Source: Mycobacterium sp. AT1
Lineage (GTDB): Bacteria > Actinomycetota > Actinomycetes > Mycobacteriales > Mycobacteriaceae
NCBI RefSeq assembly: GCF_002043095.1
Contig: NZ_MVOC01000047.1
Coordinates: forward strand, 1 to 52,196
DNA length: 52,196 nt
Reading direction: 5' to 3'
Numbering within the stretch: the stretch's first letter is position 1; every line of letters begins with the position of its first letter. A program made the translations under genes and the position numbers. The notes beneath the pieces were generated by a model, which had not been told where the DNA came from, searched no databases, and saw nothing but the letters and a program-made list of their open reading frames with translations. Positions 36,188 through 44,204 of the stretch are shown piece after piece.

Positions 36188-36994
36188 ATGGTCCCGCTTT
36201 GGTTCACACTGTCCGCACTCTGTTTCGTGGGTGCGGCTGTGTTGTTGTACATCGACCTCGACAAACGGCGTGGTCTCGGCCGGCGCCGAAAGTCCTGGGC
36301 CAAGTCGCACGGGTTCGACTTCGAGCCCGAGTCGACCGAGATCGTCGACCGCTGGAAGCGCGGCGTGATGTCCACGGTCGGCGACGTGGCTGCCAAGAAC
36401 GTCGTCCTCGGTCAGATCCGCGGCGAGGCCGTCTACATCTTCGACCTCGAGGACGTGGCGACCGTCATCGCCCTGCACCGCAAGGTCGGGACGAACGTCG
36501 TCGTCGACGTCCGGCTCAAGGACATCAAGGAACCCCGCGAGAGCGACATCTGGCTGCTCGGCGCCATCGGCCCGCGGATGGTGTACTCCACCAACCTCGA
36601 CGCCGCCCGCCGGGCCTGCGACCGCCGCATGGTGACCTTCGCCCACGCCGCGCCGGACTGCGCCGAGATCATGTGGAACGAGCAGCACTGGACGCTCGTC
36701 AGCATGCCGGTCACCAGTACCCGCGCCCAGTGGGACGAGGGTTTGCTCGTCGTCCGGCAGTTCAACGACCTACTTCGCGTGCTGCCGCCCATCCCGCAGC
36801 CGGGACAGAGCGGCGTCGCCGGTCAGGCCATCGCCAGGCGCGGCGGTTCGCCGAGTCGTCCGGTCGCCCCGCGTCCCGCCGAGTTGCCCGCTGGCCGCAC
36901 CGACGCCCCGCCCAACCGTGGTGACGTCGGCCGCTACACCCAGCAGCGCCCGCCGGTGCGCAACGGGCGTCAGTCGCCTCACTATCAGCGTTAG
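36188..36994 (+). CDS. ttfA: TtfA-like trehalose monomycolate transport factor
   Basis: A 268-residue membrane-anchored protein: one N-terminal hydrophobic segment (about 3-23), a cytoplasmic domain (about 30-205) and a Pro/Arg-rich disordered tail (about 205-268). I identify it with M. tuberculosis Rv0383c / M. smegmatis MSMEG_0736, reported as TtfA, an accessory factor that supports MmpL3-dependent trehalose monomycolate export. The identification rests on the domain layout, text resemblance from memory and its place next to clpB. If correct it is an essential envelope protein and a strong marker that the organism makes mycolic acids. Confidence 0.78.
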   Translation: MVPLWFTLSALCFVGAAVLLYIDLDKRRGLGRRRKSWAKSHGFDFEPESTEIVDRWKRGVMSTVGDVAAKNVVLGQIRGEAVYIFDLEDVATVIALHRKVGTNVVVDVRLKDIKEPRESDIWLLGAIGPRMVYSTNLDAARRACDRRMVTFAHAAPDCAEIMWNEQHWTLVSMPVTSTRAQWDEGLLVVRQFNDLLRVLPPIPQPGQSGVAGQAIARRGGSPSRPVAPRPAELPAGRTDAPPNRGDVGRYTQQRPPVRNGRQSPHYQR

Positions 36995-37007
36995 AGTCCC
37001 TCCCGCG

Positions 37008-37013
37008 TAACCT
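37008..37013 (+). promoter_or_regulatory. Probable leaderless -10 of the SDR gene
   Basis: TAACCT ends six bases before the ATG at 37020. Confidence 0.45.
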
Positions 37014-37019
37014 GTCGGC

Positions 37020-37796
37020 ATGCCACGACCCGTTGCACTGATCACCGGACCGACGTCGGGACTGGGCCTTGGCTTCGCCAGGCAATACGCCGTCGACGGA
37101 CATGACCTGGTGCTCGTGGCCCGTGACGTCGAACGCCTGGAGCGCGTCGCCGCCGAACTGCGTGCCGACACCGGAGTGGAGGTCGAGGTGCTGCCCGCCG
37201 ACCTGGCGCTGGCCGCCGATCGACTCAAGGTGGCCGACCGACTCGCGGTCGGCGTGCGAATTCTGGTGAACAACGCCGGCTTTGGCACCTCGGGTGAGTT
37301 CTGGACCGCCGATCCGGACAAGCTCCAATCCCAGCTGGACGTCAACGTCACCGCCGTCATGCACTTGACCAGGGCGGCACTCCCACCCATGTTGGCCTCG
37401 GGCGCCGGCACTGTGATCAACGTGGCGAGCGTCGCGGGTCTGCTTCCGGGCCGGGGGTCGACCTACTCGGCGTCCAAGGCGTGGGTCATCTCGTTCTCCG
37501 AGGGACTGGCCAACGGTTTGGGTGGCACGGGCGTTGGCGTACATGCGCTGTGTCCGGGTTTCGTCCGCACCGAGTTCCACGAACGCGCGGGCATCGACAT
37601 GGCGGACACGCCGTCGTTCCTGTGGCTGGAGGTGGACGACGTCGTAAGCGATTGCCTGTCAGCCGTGGCGAAGCGCGAGGTGGTCATCGTCCCAGGGCTC
37701 CAGTACAAGGCGCTGACCACGGCCGGACGCATCGTGCCGAGAAGCCTGGTGCGGGCGGCGACCAAGGTCGTGGGCCGCGGCCGGGGACGTACCTGA
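37020..37796 (+). CDS. Short-chain dehydrogenase/reductase (SDR, DltE/YdfG-like)
   Basis: A 258-residue SDR with cofactor motif TGPTSGLGLG (9-18), NNAGFG (84-89), Ser137, Tyr149 and Lys153 (YSASK), all intact. The C-terminus ends in a basic tail (VVGRGRGRT). It should act on a lipid- or ketone-type substrate with NADP(H); not predictable further. It lies where M. tuberculosis, as I recall, has pyrE between ttfA and the lipoprotein gene. Its stop abuts the GTG of the lipoprotein gene without a gap, so both may be co-transcribed. Confidence 0.87.
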   Translation: MPRPVALITGPTSGLGLGFARQYAVDGHDLVLVARDVERLERVAAELRADTGVEVEVLPADLALAADRLKVADRLAVGVRILVNNAGFGTSGEFWTADPDKLQSQLDVNVTAVMHLTRAALPPMLASGAGTVINVASVAGLLPGRGSTYSASKAWVISFSEGLANGLGGTGVGVHALCPGFVRTEFHERAGIDMADTPSFLWLEVDDVVSDCLSAVAKREVVIVPGLQYKALTTAGRIVPRSLVRAATKVVGRGRGRT

Positions 37797-38696
37797 GTGC
37801 GTCCACTCATCGCGGCGCTGATGGCACTGGTCGTCGGCGTCGCCCTCGTCTCCTGTTCGGATGACCCGAAGCCGAGCCCGTACGCCACCCAGGGTGCCGC
37901 CATCGGAGAATCGCTGGCAGTCCTCGGGTGGAACGTCTCGGCGTCCAACCTCCGGTTCGACGGCGACTACGTCCTCGTCGACGTCGACGCGTCACCGTCG
38001 CAGGCCGGCGGTCAGCACGCGAAGGCCGACTCCCTGAGGTTCGGCCTCTACGGTGCGCTGGCCCACCCGATCGAGAGCACCGCACTGGGTAGCTGCTCGA
38101 ACGTGACGACGCTGAGCCTGCAGCCCGCCGTCTCGCCGGATCCCGACAAGCTCTCTGGGACGGTCTGTTTGGGGCCGCTGCGCGATCAGACCCAGGTGCG
38201 CGGGGTGTACGTGTACTCGCCGCAGGACCGCATCCCCGGCACCATCGCCGCCTACCCCGCGTCGTTCCCGGTCGGCCTGAGTCCCACCAGCGACACCGAC
38301 ACCGGCTTGGTGCTGAGGTCCACCAGCGTCGACGCGTTCGACGCCGACGGATCACAACTCATGCCGACCGCGCTCGGCGAACCGACCGCGTTCAACGGCA
38401 ACGGTTACATGCTGCTGGGCCTCGACATCAGCGGGCTGGCGTCGCGCTACCGCGACGACTCGATCCGACGCGGCGGCCCGCTGATGGTGCAGGTGACGCC
38501 GACGCTGCCCGGCAAGGGGCTGTCGTACGCGTGCTCGGTCTACGGCGCGTCGCTGCTGGTGCTGCCCGACTCGTCGTTGGACGCGGTGTCGGTGCGGGCC
38601 TCGCTCTGCACGCAGGGCGAGATCAACCAGGCCCTGCTGTATGCGACGGTCGCCGTAGTCGGCACGCACGCCGCGCTGTGGACCACCCGTGACTGA
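37797..38696 (+). CDS. Predicted secreted lipoprotein (Rv0381c-like)
   Basis: A 299-residue protein with a lipoprotein signal (hydrophobic 4-18, lipobox LVSC with Cys20). The rest is a soluble, mostly beta domain rich in Ser/Asp with a few cysteines (SCSNV, VCLGP, YACSV, SLCTQ) that could form disulfides outside the membrane. I recognise no catalytic motif. Position between ttfA/SDR and the SpoU methyltransferase matches M. tuberculosis Rv0381c, so it is probably a conserved mycobacterial envelope protein of unknown function. GTG at 37797 directly follows the SDR stop. Confidence 0.75.
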   Translation: MRPLIAALMALVVGVALVSCSDDPKPSPYATQGAAIGESLAVLGWNVSASNLRFDGDYVLVDVDASPSQAGGQHAKADSLRFGLYGALAHPIESTALGSCSNVTTLSLQPAVSPDPDKLSGTVCLGPLRDQTQVRGVYVYSPQDRIPGTIAAYPASFPVGLSPTSDTDTGLVLRSTSVDAFDADGSQLMPTALGEPTAFNGNGYMLLGLDISGLASRYRDDSIRRGGPLMVQVTPTLPGKGLSYACSVYGASLLVLPDSSLDAVSVRASLCTQGEINQALLYATVAVVGTHAALWTTRD

Positions 38697-39342
38697 GGGC
38701 CCGACGCTGCCCGGTCCGACGGAGTGGGGAACGGCCCCCGGCGTCGGCCCGTGGGAAGGGCGGCTGCCCGACGATCCGCGCTACGACCGAGACCTGTTGC
38801 GCGACGGCGACACTCGCAACGTCGTCGATGCATACCGGTATTGGACCCGTGAGGCCATCATCGCCGACATCGACCACCGGCGGCATCCCCTTCACATCGC
38901 CATCGAGAACTTCGGCAACGACGCCAACATCGGCGCCGTCGTCCGCACCGCCAACGCGTTCGCCGTCGACACCGTGCACATCGTCGGCCGGCGTCGGTGG
39001 AACCGGCGCGGCGCCATGGTCACCGACCGCTATCAACGCCTTCGCCACCACGCGACCACCGCCGAGCTGCTCGACTACGCCGCGGAGGCGGGCCTGGAGG
39101 TGGTCGCGGTGGACAACGTGCCGGGAGCGGTCCGCCTCGAGCACACCCGGCTGCCGCGCAACTGCCTGCTGATCTTCGGGCAGGAGGGGCCCGGCATCAC
39201 CGACGACGCGCAGAACGGCGCCACCCTGGTGGTGTCCATCGCCCAGTTCGGTTCCACGCGCAGCGTCAACGCCGCCGTGGCGGCGGGCATCGCGATGCAC
39301 GCCTGGATCGGGACGCATGCCGACACATCGCGCGCCTGGTAG
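38689..39342 (+). CDS. SpoU/TrmH-family RNA 2'-O-ribose methyltransferase
   Basis: A 217-residue SPOUT methyltransferase with the three family motifs: NIGAVVRTANAF (about 79-90), LIFGQEGPGIT (about 161-171) and STRSVNAAVAAGIAMHAW near the C-terminus, which form the trefoil knot binding S-adenosylmethionine. It probably methylates a tRNA or rRNA ribose; homologous to M. tuberculosis Rv0380c by position. GTG at 38689 overlaps the lipoprotein gene by eight bases. Confidence 0.9.
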   Translation: MTEGPTLPGPTEWGTAPGVGPWEGRLPDDPRYDRDLLRDGDTRNVVDAYRYWTREAIIADIDHRRHPLHIAIENFGNDANIGAVVRTANAFAVDTVHIVGRRRWNRRGAMVTDRYQRLRHHATTAELLDYAAEAGLEVVAVDNVPGAVRLEHTRLPRNCLLIFGQEGPGITDDAQNGATLVVSIAQFGSTRSVNAAVAAGIAMHAWIGTHADTSRAW

Positions 39343-39387
39343 GGCAGGATGAAAACCACCAGGCGAGCGAAGCGACGGGAAGATTCA

Positions 39388-40533
39388 ATGGATCAGCTGT
39401 GGGCCAATCGCGCGGCCAGTGCAGAAGCCGCGATCGCCAAACGGCATTACCGGAAACTGTGGCAGCTGCCGGGCACCCAGCTCGGCGTGGTGGCCTGGCC
39501 GCCGACGAAGAAGAGCCTGTCGTTCGGCACGTGGCACTACTGGTGGCAGGCGCACCTGCTCGAATGTCTCGTCGACGCCCAGACCCGCGACCCGCAGCCA
39601 GAGCGCAAGGTGACGATCGAGCGCCAGATCAAGGGCCAGCACTGGCGCAACACGTGGAAGTGGACCAACGACTACTACGACGACATGGCTTGGCTCGCAC
39701 TGGCTTTGGAGCGGGCGGGCAGCCAGGTCGGCATCGAGCGACCGAAGGCGCTCGACAAGTTGGCCAACCAGTTCCTCAACGCCTGGGTGCCCGAGGACGG
39801 CGGCGGCATCCCCTGGCGCAAGCAGGACCAGTTCTTCAACGCCCCCGCCAACGGGCCTGCCGGCATCTTCCTCGCGCGCTATGACCGGTTGCGTCGTGCG
39901 CAGCAGATGTCCGACTGGATCGACGAGACGCTGGTCGACCCCGACACCCACCTGGTGTTCGACGGAATCAAGGGCGGCTCGCTGGTGCGTGCGCAGTACA
40001 CCTACTGCCAGGGCGTCGTGCTCGGGCTCGAGGTCGAACTCGCCGTTCGCACCCAGGACGTCCGGCATTCCGAACGCGCCCGTCGACTGATCGACGCGGT
40101 CGCCGACAACATGGCGCCCGGCGGCGTCATCCAGGGCGCGGGTGGGGGAGACGGCGGCCTCTTCAACGGAATCCTGGCGCGCTACCTGGCGCTGGCGGCA
40201 AACCAGCTGCCGGAGGACTCGCCCGAGGACACCGCGGCGCGCGCCACCGCAAGGGAGTTGGTGCTCAAGTCGGCGCAGTCGGCCTGGGACTTCCGGCAGA
40301 ACGTCGACGGTCTGCCCCTGTTCGGACCGTTCTGGGACCGCAGTGCCGACCTGCCGAAGGCCGCCGGAGCGGACGCGCAGTCGGTCGACGGCGCGGTCAA
40401 CGCCTCGGAGATCCCCGAGCGGGACATGTCCGTGCAGGTGTCGGGATGGATGCTGATGGAGGCCGCGCACACGGTCGCCGACGAGACGCCCGACGGCCAA
40501 CTCCTCTTGGACGTACCCGAACCAACTGAGTAG
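39388..40533 (+). CDS. Glycoside hydrolase family 76 protein (alpha-1,6-mannanase-like)
   Basis: About 381 residues. The (alpha/alpha)6-barrel GH76 signature is seen in TNDYYDDMAWLALAL with the catalytic pair Asp98-Asp99. No signal peptide is present, so it appears cytoplasmic, unlike secreted bacterial mannanases. The position near dedA and fba matches M. tuberculosis Rv0365c. It could act on mannose-containing glycolipid intermediates, which is inference. ATG at 39388 is preferred over 39349 because the latter has its only purine-rich motif touching the start codon. Confidence 0.8.
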   Translation: MDQLWANRAASAEAAIAKRHYRKLWQLPGTQLGVVAWPPTKKSLSFGTWHYWWQAHLLECLVDAQTRDPQPERKVTIERQIKGQHWRNTWKWTNDYYDDMAWLALALERAGSQVGIERPKALDKLANQFLNAWVPEDGGGIPWRKQDQFFNAPANGPAGIFLARYDRLRRAQQMSDWIDETLVDPDTHLVFDGIKGGSLVRAQYTYCQGVVLGLEVELAVRTQDVRHSERARRLIDAVADNMAPGGVIQGAGGGDGGLFNGILARYLALAANQLPEDSPEDTAARATARELVLKSAQSAWDFRQNVDGLPLFGPFWDRSADLPKAAGADAQSVDGAVNASEIPERDMSVQVSGWMLMEAAHTVADETPDGQLLLDVPEPTE

Positions 40534-40547
40534 GAAGGTCTTTCGCA

Positions 40548-42503
40548 GTGACTGCCGCAGATCAGCTGTCCGGATCGTGGACCCCCGATCAACGGACCGT
40601 CGACGACGCCAACCTGACGAGTTTCATCGCCTGGCTGGCCGAGACCGGGCGGGGAGAATTCGCCGACTACCACTCGCTGTGGACGGCGTCGGTCGACGAT
40701 CTCGACTGGTTCTGGGACGCGGTGTGGCACTACTTCGAGATTCAGGCGACCACACCGCCGACGGCTGCGCTCGCCAGCGCCGACATGCCTGGCGCACAGT
40801 GGTTTCCGGGTGCGACGCTGAACTACGTCACGCAGATCTTCCGTCATGCCACCGAGGATCGGCCCGCGATGGTGGTGGCGGGCGAGGACGGTTCGACGGA
40901 GTGGTCGTGGGCACGACTGCGTGCCGAGACGGCGGCGTTCGCGGCGTACCTGCGCAGCGTCGGCGTGGTGCCGGGTGACCGCGTAGTCGGCTACCTTCCC
41001 AACATTGGCGAGGCAGTCGTCGCGTTCCTCGGCGCCGCGAGCGTCGGAGCCACCTGGGCGGTGTGCAATCAGGATCTCGCCGTCGGAGGCGTCGTCGCCC
41101 GACTCGGGCAGCTCGAGCCGAAGGTCCTGGTGGCCAGTGACGGCTCGGTGTACGCGGGCAAGCGCCGCGGCCGGCACGCCGAGCTGGCCGAAATACGTTC
41201 GCAGCTGCCCACTTTGGTGGCCACGGTGCTGGTACCACGACTCGGTGAACCCGTGGACGGGGTCACCCCGTGGGCCGAGGTGCTCGCCCGCGGTGCCGAC
41301 ACAGAACTCGACGTCACACCCCTTCCGTTCGACCACCCGCTGTGGGTGCTGTTCTCCTCTGGCACCACGGGCACGCCGAAGGGCATCGTGCACGGCCACG
41401 GCGGGGTGCTGCTCGAGCACGTGAAGTACCTGAGCCTGCAACTGGATCTGAAACGCGAAGACCGTTTCCTCTGGCAGTCCAGCACCAGTTGGATGATGTG
41501 GAACATGCTGGTGTCGGGGTTGCTCGTCGGGTCGACGATCGTGCTGTACGACGGCAGTCCCACGTTCGGCCACACGGGCTACCTCTGGGAACTGGTCGCC
41601 GATCATCGGGTGACGGTGGTCGGCGCCGGCGCCGGATACTGGCTGGCCTGCGCCAAGGAAGAGCTGACTCCAGGCACGGACCATCCGCTCGAATCGCTGC
41701 GTGCGGTCGGGTCGACGGGTTCACCGTTGCCGGCCAGCGGTTTTCGCTGGTTGCAGGAGGGCATCGGGCGGCCGGTTCCCGTGTTCTCGATGAGCGGTGG
41801 CACCGACGTCGTCACCGCGTTCATCGGCGGCACTCCGCTGGTGCCGGTCCGCGCGGGTGAGCTCAACGCGATCTGCCTCGGCGTCGCGGCCGAGGCCTGG
41901 GGTGACGGCGGTCGGTCGGTCACCGAGGAGGCCGGTGAGCTGGTGGTGACCAAGCCCATGCCGTCGATGCCGGTGTTCTTCTGGAACGATCCCGACGGCG
42001 AGAAGTACCGCGGGGCGTACTTCGACAAGTACCAAGGGGTGTGGTGCCACGGAGACTGGATTACCGTCACCGAACGCAATTCGGTTGTGGTGCACGGCCG
42101 CTCGGATGCCACCCTGAACAGGGGCGGGGTCAGGATGGGCAGTGCAGAGATTTACAACGCGGTCGAAGGCATGCCCGAGATCCAGGACTGTCTGGTGGTG
42201 GGCGTCGAGCTCGACGACGGCGGGTATTGGATGCCGTTGTTCGTCGCGTGCGCCGACGGCGTGGACTTCGGGGACGATCTCCGTGCGCGAATCGTCGAGG
42301 CCGTTCGCAGCGGCGCCTCGCCCCGACACGTCCCCGACGACGTCATCGCGGTGCCCGGCATCCCGCGCACGATGACCGGCAAACGACTCGAGATCCCGAT
42401 CAAGCGCATCCTGTTGGGCGCCAAGCCGTCTGACGTCCTCACGCCCAGTGCGGTCGACCGCCCCGAGCTGCTCGCCGAATTCGAGGAGCACGCGAGGACC
42501 TGA
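40548..42503 (+). CDS. Acetoacetyl-CoA synthetase
   Basis: A 651-residue acyl-CoA synthetase of the ANL superfamily. Its length, an N-terminal domain with WFPGATLNY, the P-loop LFSSGTTGTPKG (268-279), SMSGGTDV and the C-terminal lysine region MTGKRLEIPIKRIL (about 606-619) match acetoacetate-CoA ligase. It activates acetoacetate with ATP and CoA in the cytoplasm, feeding ketone bodies or leucine-derived acetoacetate to thiolase. GTG at 40548 follows AGGAAGG. It is 15 bases after the GH76 stop, so possibly co-transcribed. Confidence 0.92.
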   Translation: MTAADQLSGSWTPDQRTVDDANLTSFIAWLAETGRGEFADYHSLWTASVDDLDWFWDAVWHYFEIQATTPPTAALASADMPGAQWFPGATLNYVTQIFRHATEDRPAMVVAGEDGSTEWSWARLRAETAAFAAYLRSVGVVPGDRVVGYLPNIGEAVVAFLGAASVGATWAVCNQDLAVGGVVARLGQLEPKVLVASDGSVYAGKRRGRHAELAEIRSQLPTLVATVLVPRLGEPVDGVTPWAEVLARGADTELDVTPLPFDHPLWVLFSSGTTGTPKGIVHGHGGVLLEHVKYLSLQLDLKREDRFLWQSSTSWMMWNMLVSGLLVGSTIVLYDGSPTFGHTGYLWELVADHRVTVVGAGAGYWLACAKEELTPGTDHPLESLRAVGSTGSPLPASGFRWLQEGIGRPVPVFSMSGGTDVVTAFIGGTPLVPVRAGELNAICLGVAAEAWGDGGRSVTEEAGELVVTKPMPSMPVFFWNDPDGEKYRGAYFDKYQGVWCHGDWITVTERNSVVVHGRSDATLNRGGVRMGSAEIYNAVEGMPEIQDCLVVGVELDDGGYWMPLFVACADGVDFGDDLRARIVEAVRSGASPRHVPDDVIAVPGIPRTMTGKRLEIPIKRILLGAKPSDVLTPSAVDRPELLAEFEEHART

Positions 42504-42525
42504 CGCCGGAGGCGCCCGACCAACC

Positions 42526-42548
42526 CGATGGTTGACCGCTTACCATCG
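42526..42548. promoter_or_regulatory. Inverted repeat CGATGGT-N9-ACCATCG with leaderless -10 of the LLM gene
   Basis: Perfect 7-base arms (42526-42532 and 42542-42548) overlap a -10 candidate TACCAT (42541-42546) that ends seven bases before the GTG at 42554. A regulator bound here would cover the core promoter. The cognate regulator is not evident. Confidence 0.45.
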
Positions 42549-42553
42549 ATCGC

Positions 42554-43462
42554 GTGACCGAAAATCAGCGCGCGCGCATCGACTTTTCCGCGACCATCGG
42601 CGTCTGGTGGGCCAGTGACACCTGGGCCATCACCGATGCCCAAGACGTGGCCAGGGAGATCGAAGCACTTGGCTACGGTTCGTTGTTCATTCCGGAAGTC
42701 ACCGGCAAGGAGTGCCTGACGCAGTCGGCGGCGTTCCTCGCGGCCACCGAGCGGCTCGTCGTCGGCACCGGCATCGCGAACATTCACGCCAGGGCCGCGT
42801 CTGCCGCCGAGTCCGGCGCACGCACTCTGACGGCGCTGCATCCCGGACGGTTCGTCCTGGGTCTTGGCGTGAGCCACGCCCCGCTCGTCGAGCACGGTTT
42901 CGGTGGGACGTACGCCAAACCGCTCGCGACGATGCGCACCTATCTGGAGAAGATGACCGCCGTCCCCGAACAGATCGAGCCGGGCGCCGGCAGGCCAGCG
43001 CGCCTGCTCGCTGCACTCGGGCCGAAGATGATCGAGCTGTCGGGCACTCACGCCGACGGTGCCCACCCCTATCTGGTGATGCCGGAGCAGTCCCGCAAGA
43101 CCCGCGAGATCCTCGGCCCCGACAAGTGGATCGTCTCCGAGCAGGCCGTCGTCGTCGGTGGCGACGACGCCGCGCAGTTGAGCGCCGCGCACGGCCACCT
43201 CAACGTCTACAGCGGGCTGCCCAACTACCGGAACTCGTGGCTGCGCCAGGGTTTCGACGAGTCAGACCTCGTCCGTGGCGGGTCCGACCGGTTGGCACGT
43301 GGCCTCGTCGGCATGGGCTCGGTGGACGACGCGGCCGCGACGCTGCAGGCCCACCTGGACGCCGGCGCCGACCACGTGGTGGTCCAGGTGCTCGGCGACG
43401 ACCCGACGGCCGATCCGCGTCCCGCGCTGCGGACGCTGGCGTCCGCGTTGGGCCTCGGCTAG
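42554..43462 (+). CDS. F420-dependent LLM-class oxidoreductase
   Basis: A 302-residue luciferase-like TIM barrel. Typical pattern: FSATIGVWWASDTWAITD at the start, IEALGYGSLFIPE, LVVGTGIANIHARAASAAESGARTL-like strand and LHPGRFVLGLGVSH. In mycobacteria most such proteins use coenzyme F420 and reduce or oxidise small hydrophobic substrates. The substrate is unknown. GTG at 42554 has a leaderless-type promoter. The stop overlaps the convergent DedA gene stop (CTAG shared). Confidence 0.85.
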   Translation: MTENQRARIDFSATIGVWWASDTWAITDAQDVAREIEALGYGSLFIPEVTGKECLTQSAAFLAATERLVVGTGIANIHARAASAAESGARTLTALHPGRFVLGLGVSHAPLVEHGFGGTYAKPLATMRTYLEKMTAVPEQIEPGAGRPARLLAALGPKMIELSGTHADGAHPYLVMPEQSRKTREILGPDKWIVSEQAVVVGGDDAAQLSAAHGHLNVYSGLPNYRNSWLRQGFDESDLVRGGSDRLARGLVGMGSVDDAAATLQAHLDAGADHVVVQVLGDDPTADPRPALRTLASALGLG

Positions 43463-44127
43463 ACCTCACCGGCCCGCTTGGCTGCCTTCCGCCGCTTGTA
43501 CCACTCGTAGACGATGGGGGCGAGCGAGGCCAGCACGATGACGATGAAGATCGGCTCGAGCAGCTTCTGGATGATCTCGAACTGGCCGAGCCAATAGCCG
43601 AGCAGGGTCAGCCCGACGCCCCACACGACGGCGCCGACGACGTTGAACAGGGTGAACACGCCGTAGTTCATCTTCGCCGCGCCCGCCGTGATCGGGACCA
43701 GCGTGCGGACGATCGGGACGAACCTCCCCAACACGATCGCGAAGGGGCCGCGCTCCTCGAAGAACGCGTGCGCCTCGTCGAGGTACTTCTGCTTGAGGAC
43801 GCGGTTGGTCGGCTTGAACATCGACGTGCCGAGGCTGCGTCCGATCCAGTAGCCGACCTGGCTGCCGGCCACCGCGGCGATGGGGATGAACAGCAGCAGC
43901 TGCCACAGGTGGAAGTTGGTCTGCACGGTGTCGGCCTGGGCGGCCGTCCCAGCGGCGAGCATGCCGGCGACGAAGAGCAGCGAATCACCTGGCAGAACGG
44001 GGAAGAGAACACCCGATTCGATGAACACGACGACCAGCAGACCGACGAGCGCCCACGTGCCGAAGTAGCCCAGGAGCGTCAGGGGGTCCAGGAAGTCCGG
44101 CAGTAGCGCCAGGGTCGTGGTCGTCAT
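43459..44127 (-). CDS. DedA family membrane protein
   Basis: A 222-residue DedA/SNARE-associated (VTT-domain) protein with about five hydrophobic segments: YFGTWALVGLLVVVFIESGVLFPVLPGDSLLF at the start gives the classic E-x-G motif, followed by IPIAAVAGSQVGYWIGR and FGRFVPIVRTLVPITAGAAKM, the F/GRF-x-P-x-x-R-T motif with conserved arginine. The family flips undecaprenyl phosphate and related lipids (established for some members). Corresponds to M. tuberculosis Rv0364. A basic C-terminal tail (YKRRKAAKRA) lies in the cytoplasm. A -10 TATCCT lies eight bases before the ATG. Confidence 0.92.
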   Translation of the reverse strand: MTTTTLALLPDFLDPLTLLGYFGTWALVGLLVVVFIESGVLFPVLPGDSLLFVAGMLAAGTAAQADTVQTNFHLWQLLLFIPIAAVAGSQVGYWIGRSLGTSMFKPTNRVLKQKYLDEAHAFFEERGPFAIVLGRFVPIVRTLVPITAGAAKMNYGVFTLFNVVGAVVWGVGLTLLGYWLGQFEIIQKLLEPIFIVIVLASLAPIVYEWYKRRKAAKRAGEV

Positions 44128-44135
44128 GGCTGCCG

Positions 44136-44141
44136 AGGATA
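44136..44141 (-). promoter_or_regulatory. Probable -10 of the dedA-like gene
   Basis: TATCCT on the minus strand, eight bases before the ATG at 44127. Confidence 0.4.
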
Positions 44142-44192
44142 CCGGCGGCGACTGAAGTCCCCGACAGCCTCACGTGGCGGTTGCCTGGTCGT

Positions 44193-44198
44193 TAACCT
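44193..44198 (+). promoter_or_regulatory. Probable leaderless -10 of the alcohol dehydrogenase gene
   Basis: TAACCT ends six bases before the ATG at 44205, the same hexamer and spacing as at 37008. Confidence 0.45.
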
Positions 44199-44204
44199 GA
44201 ATCC

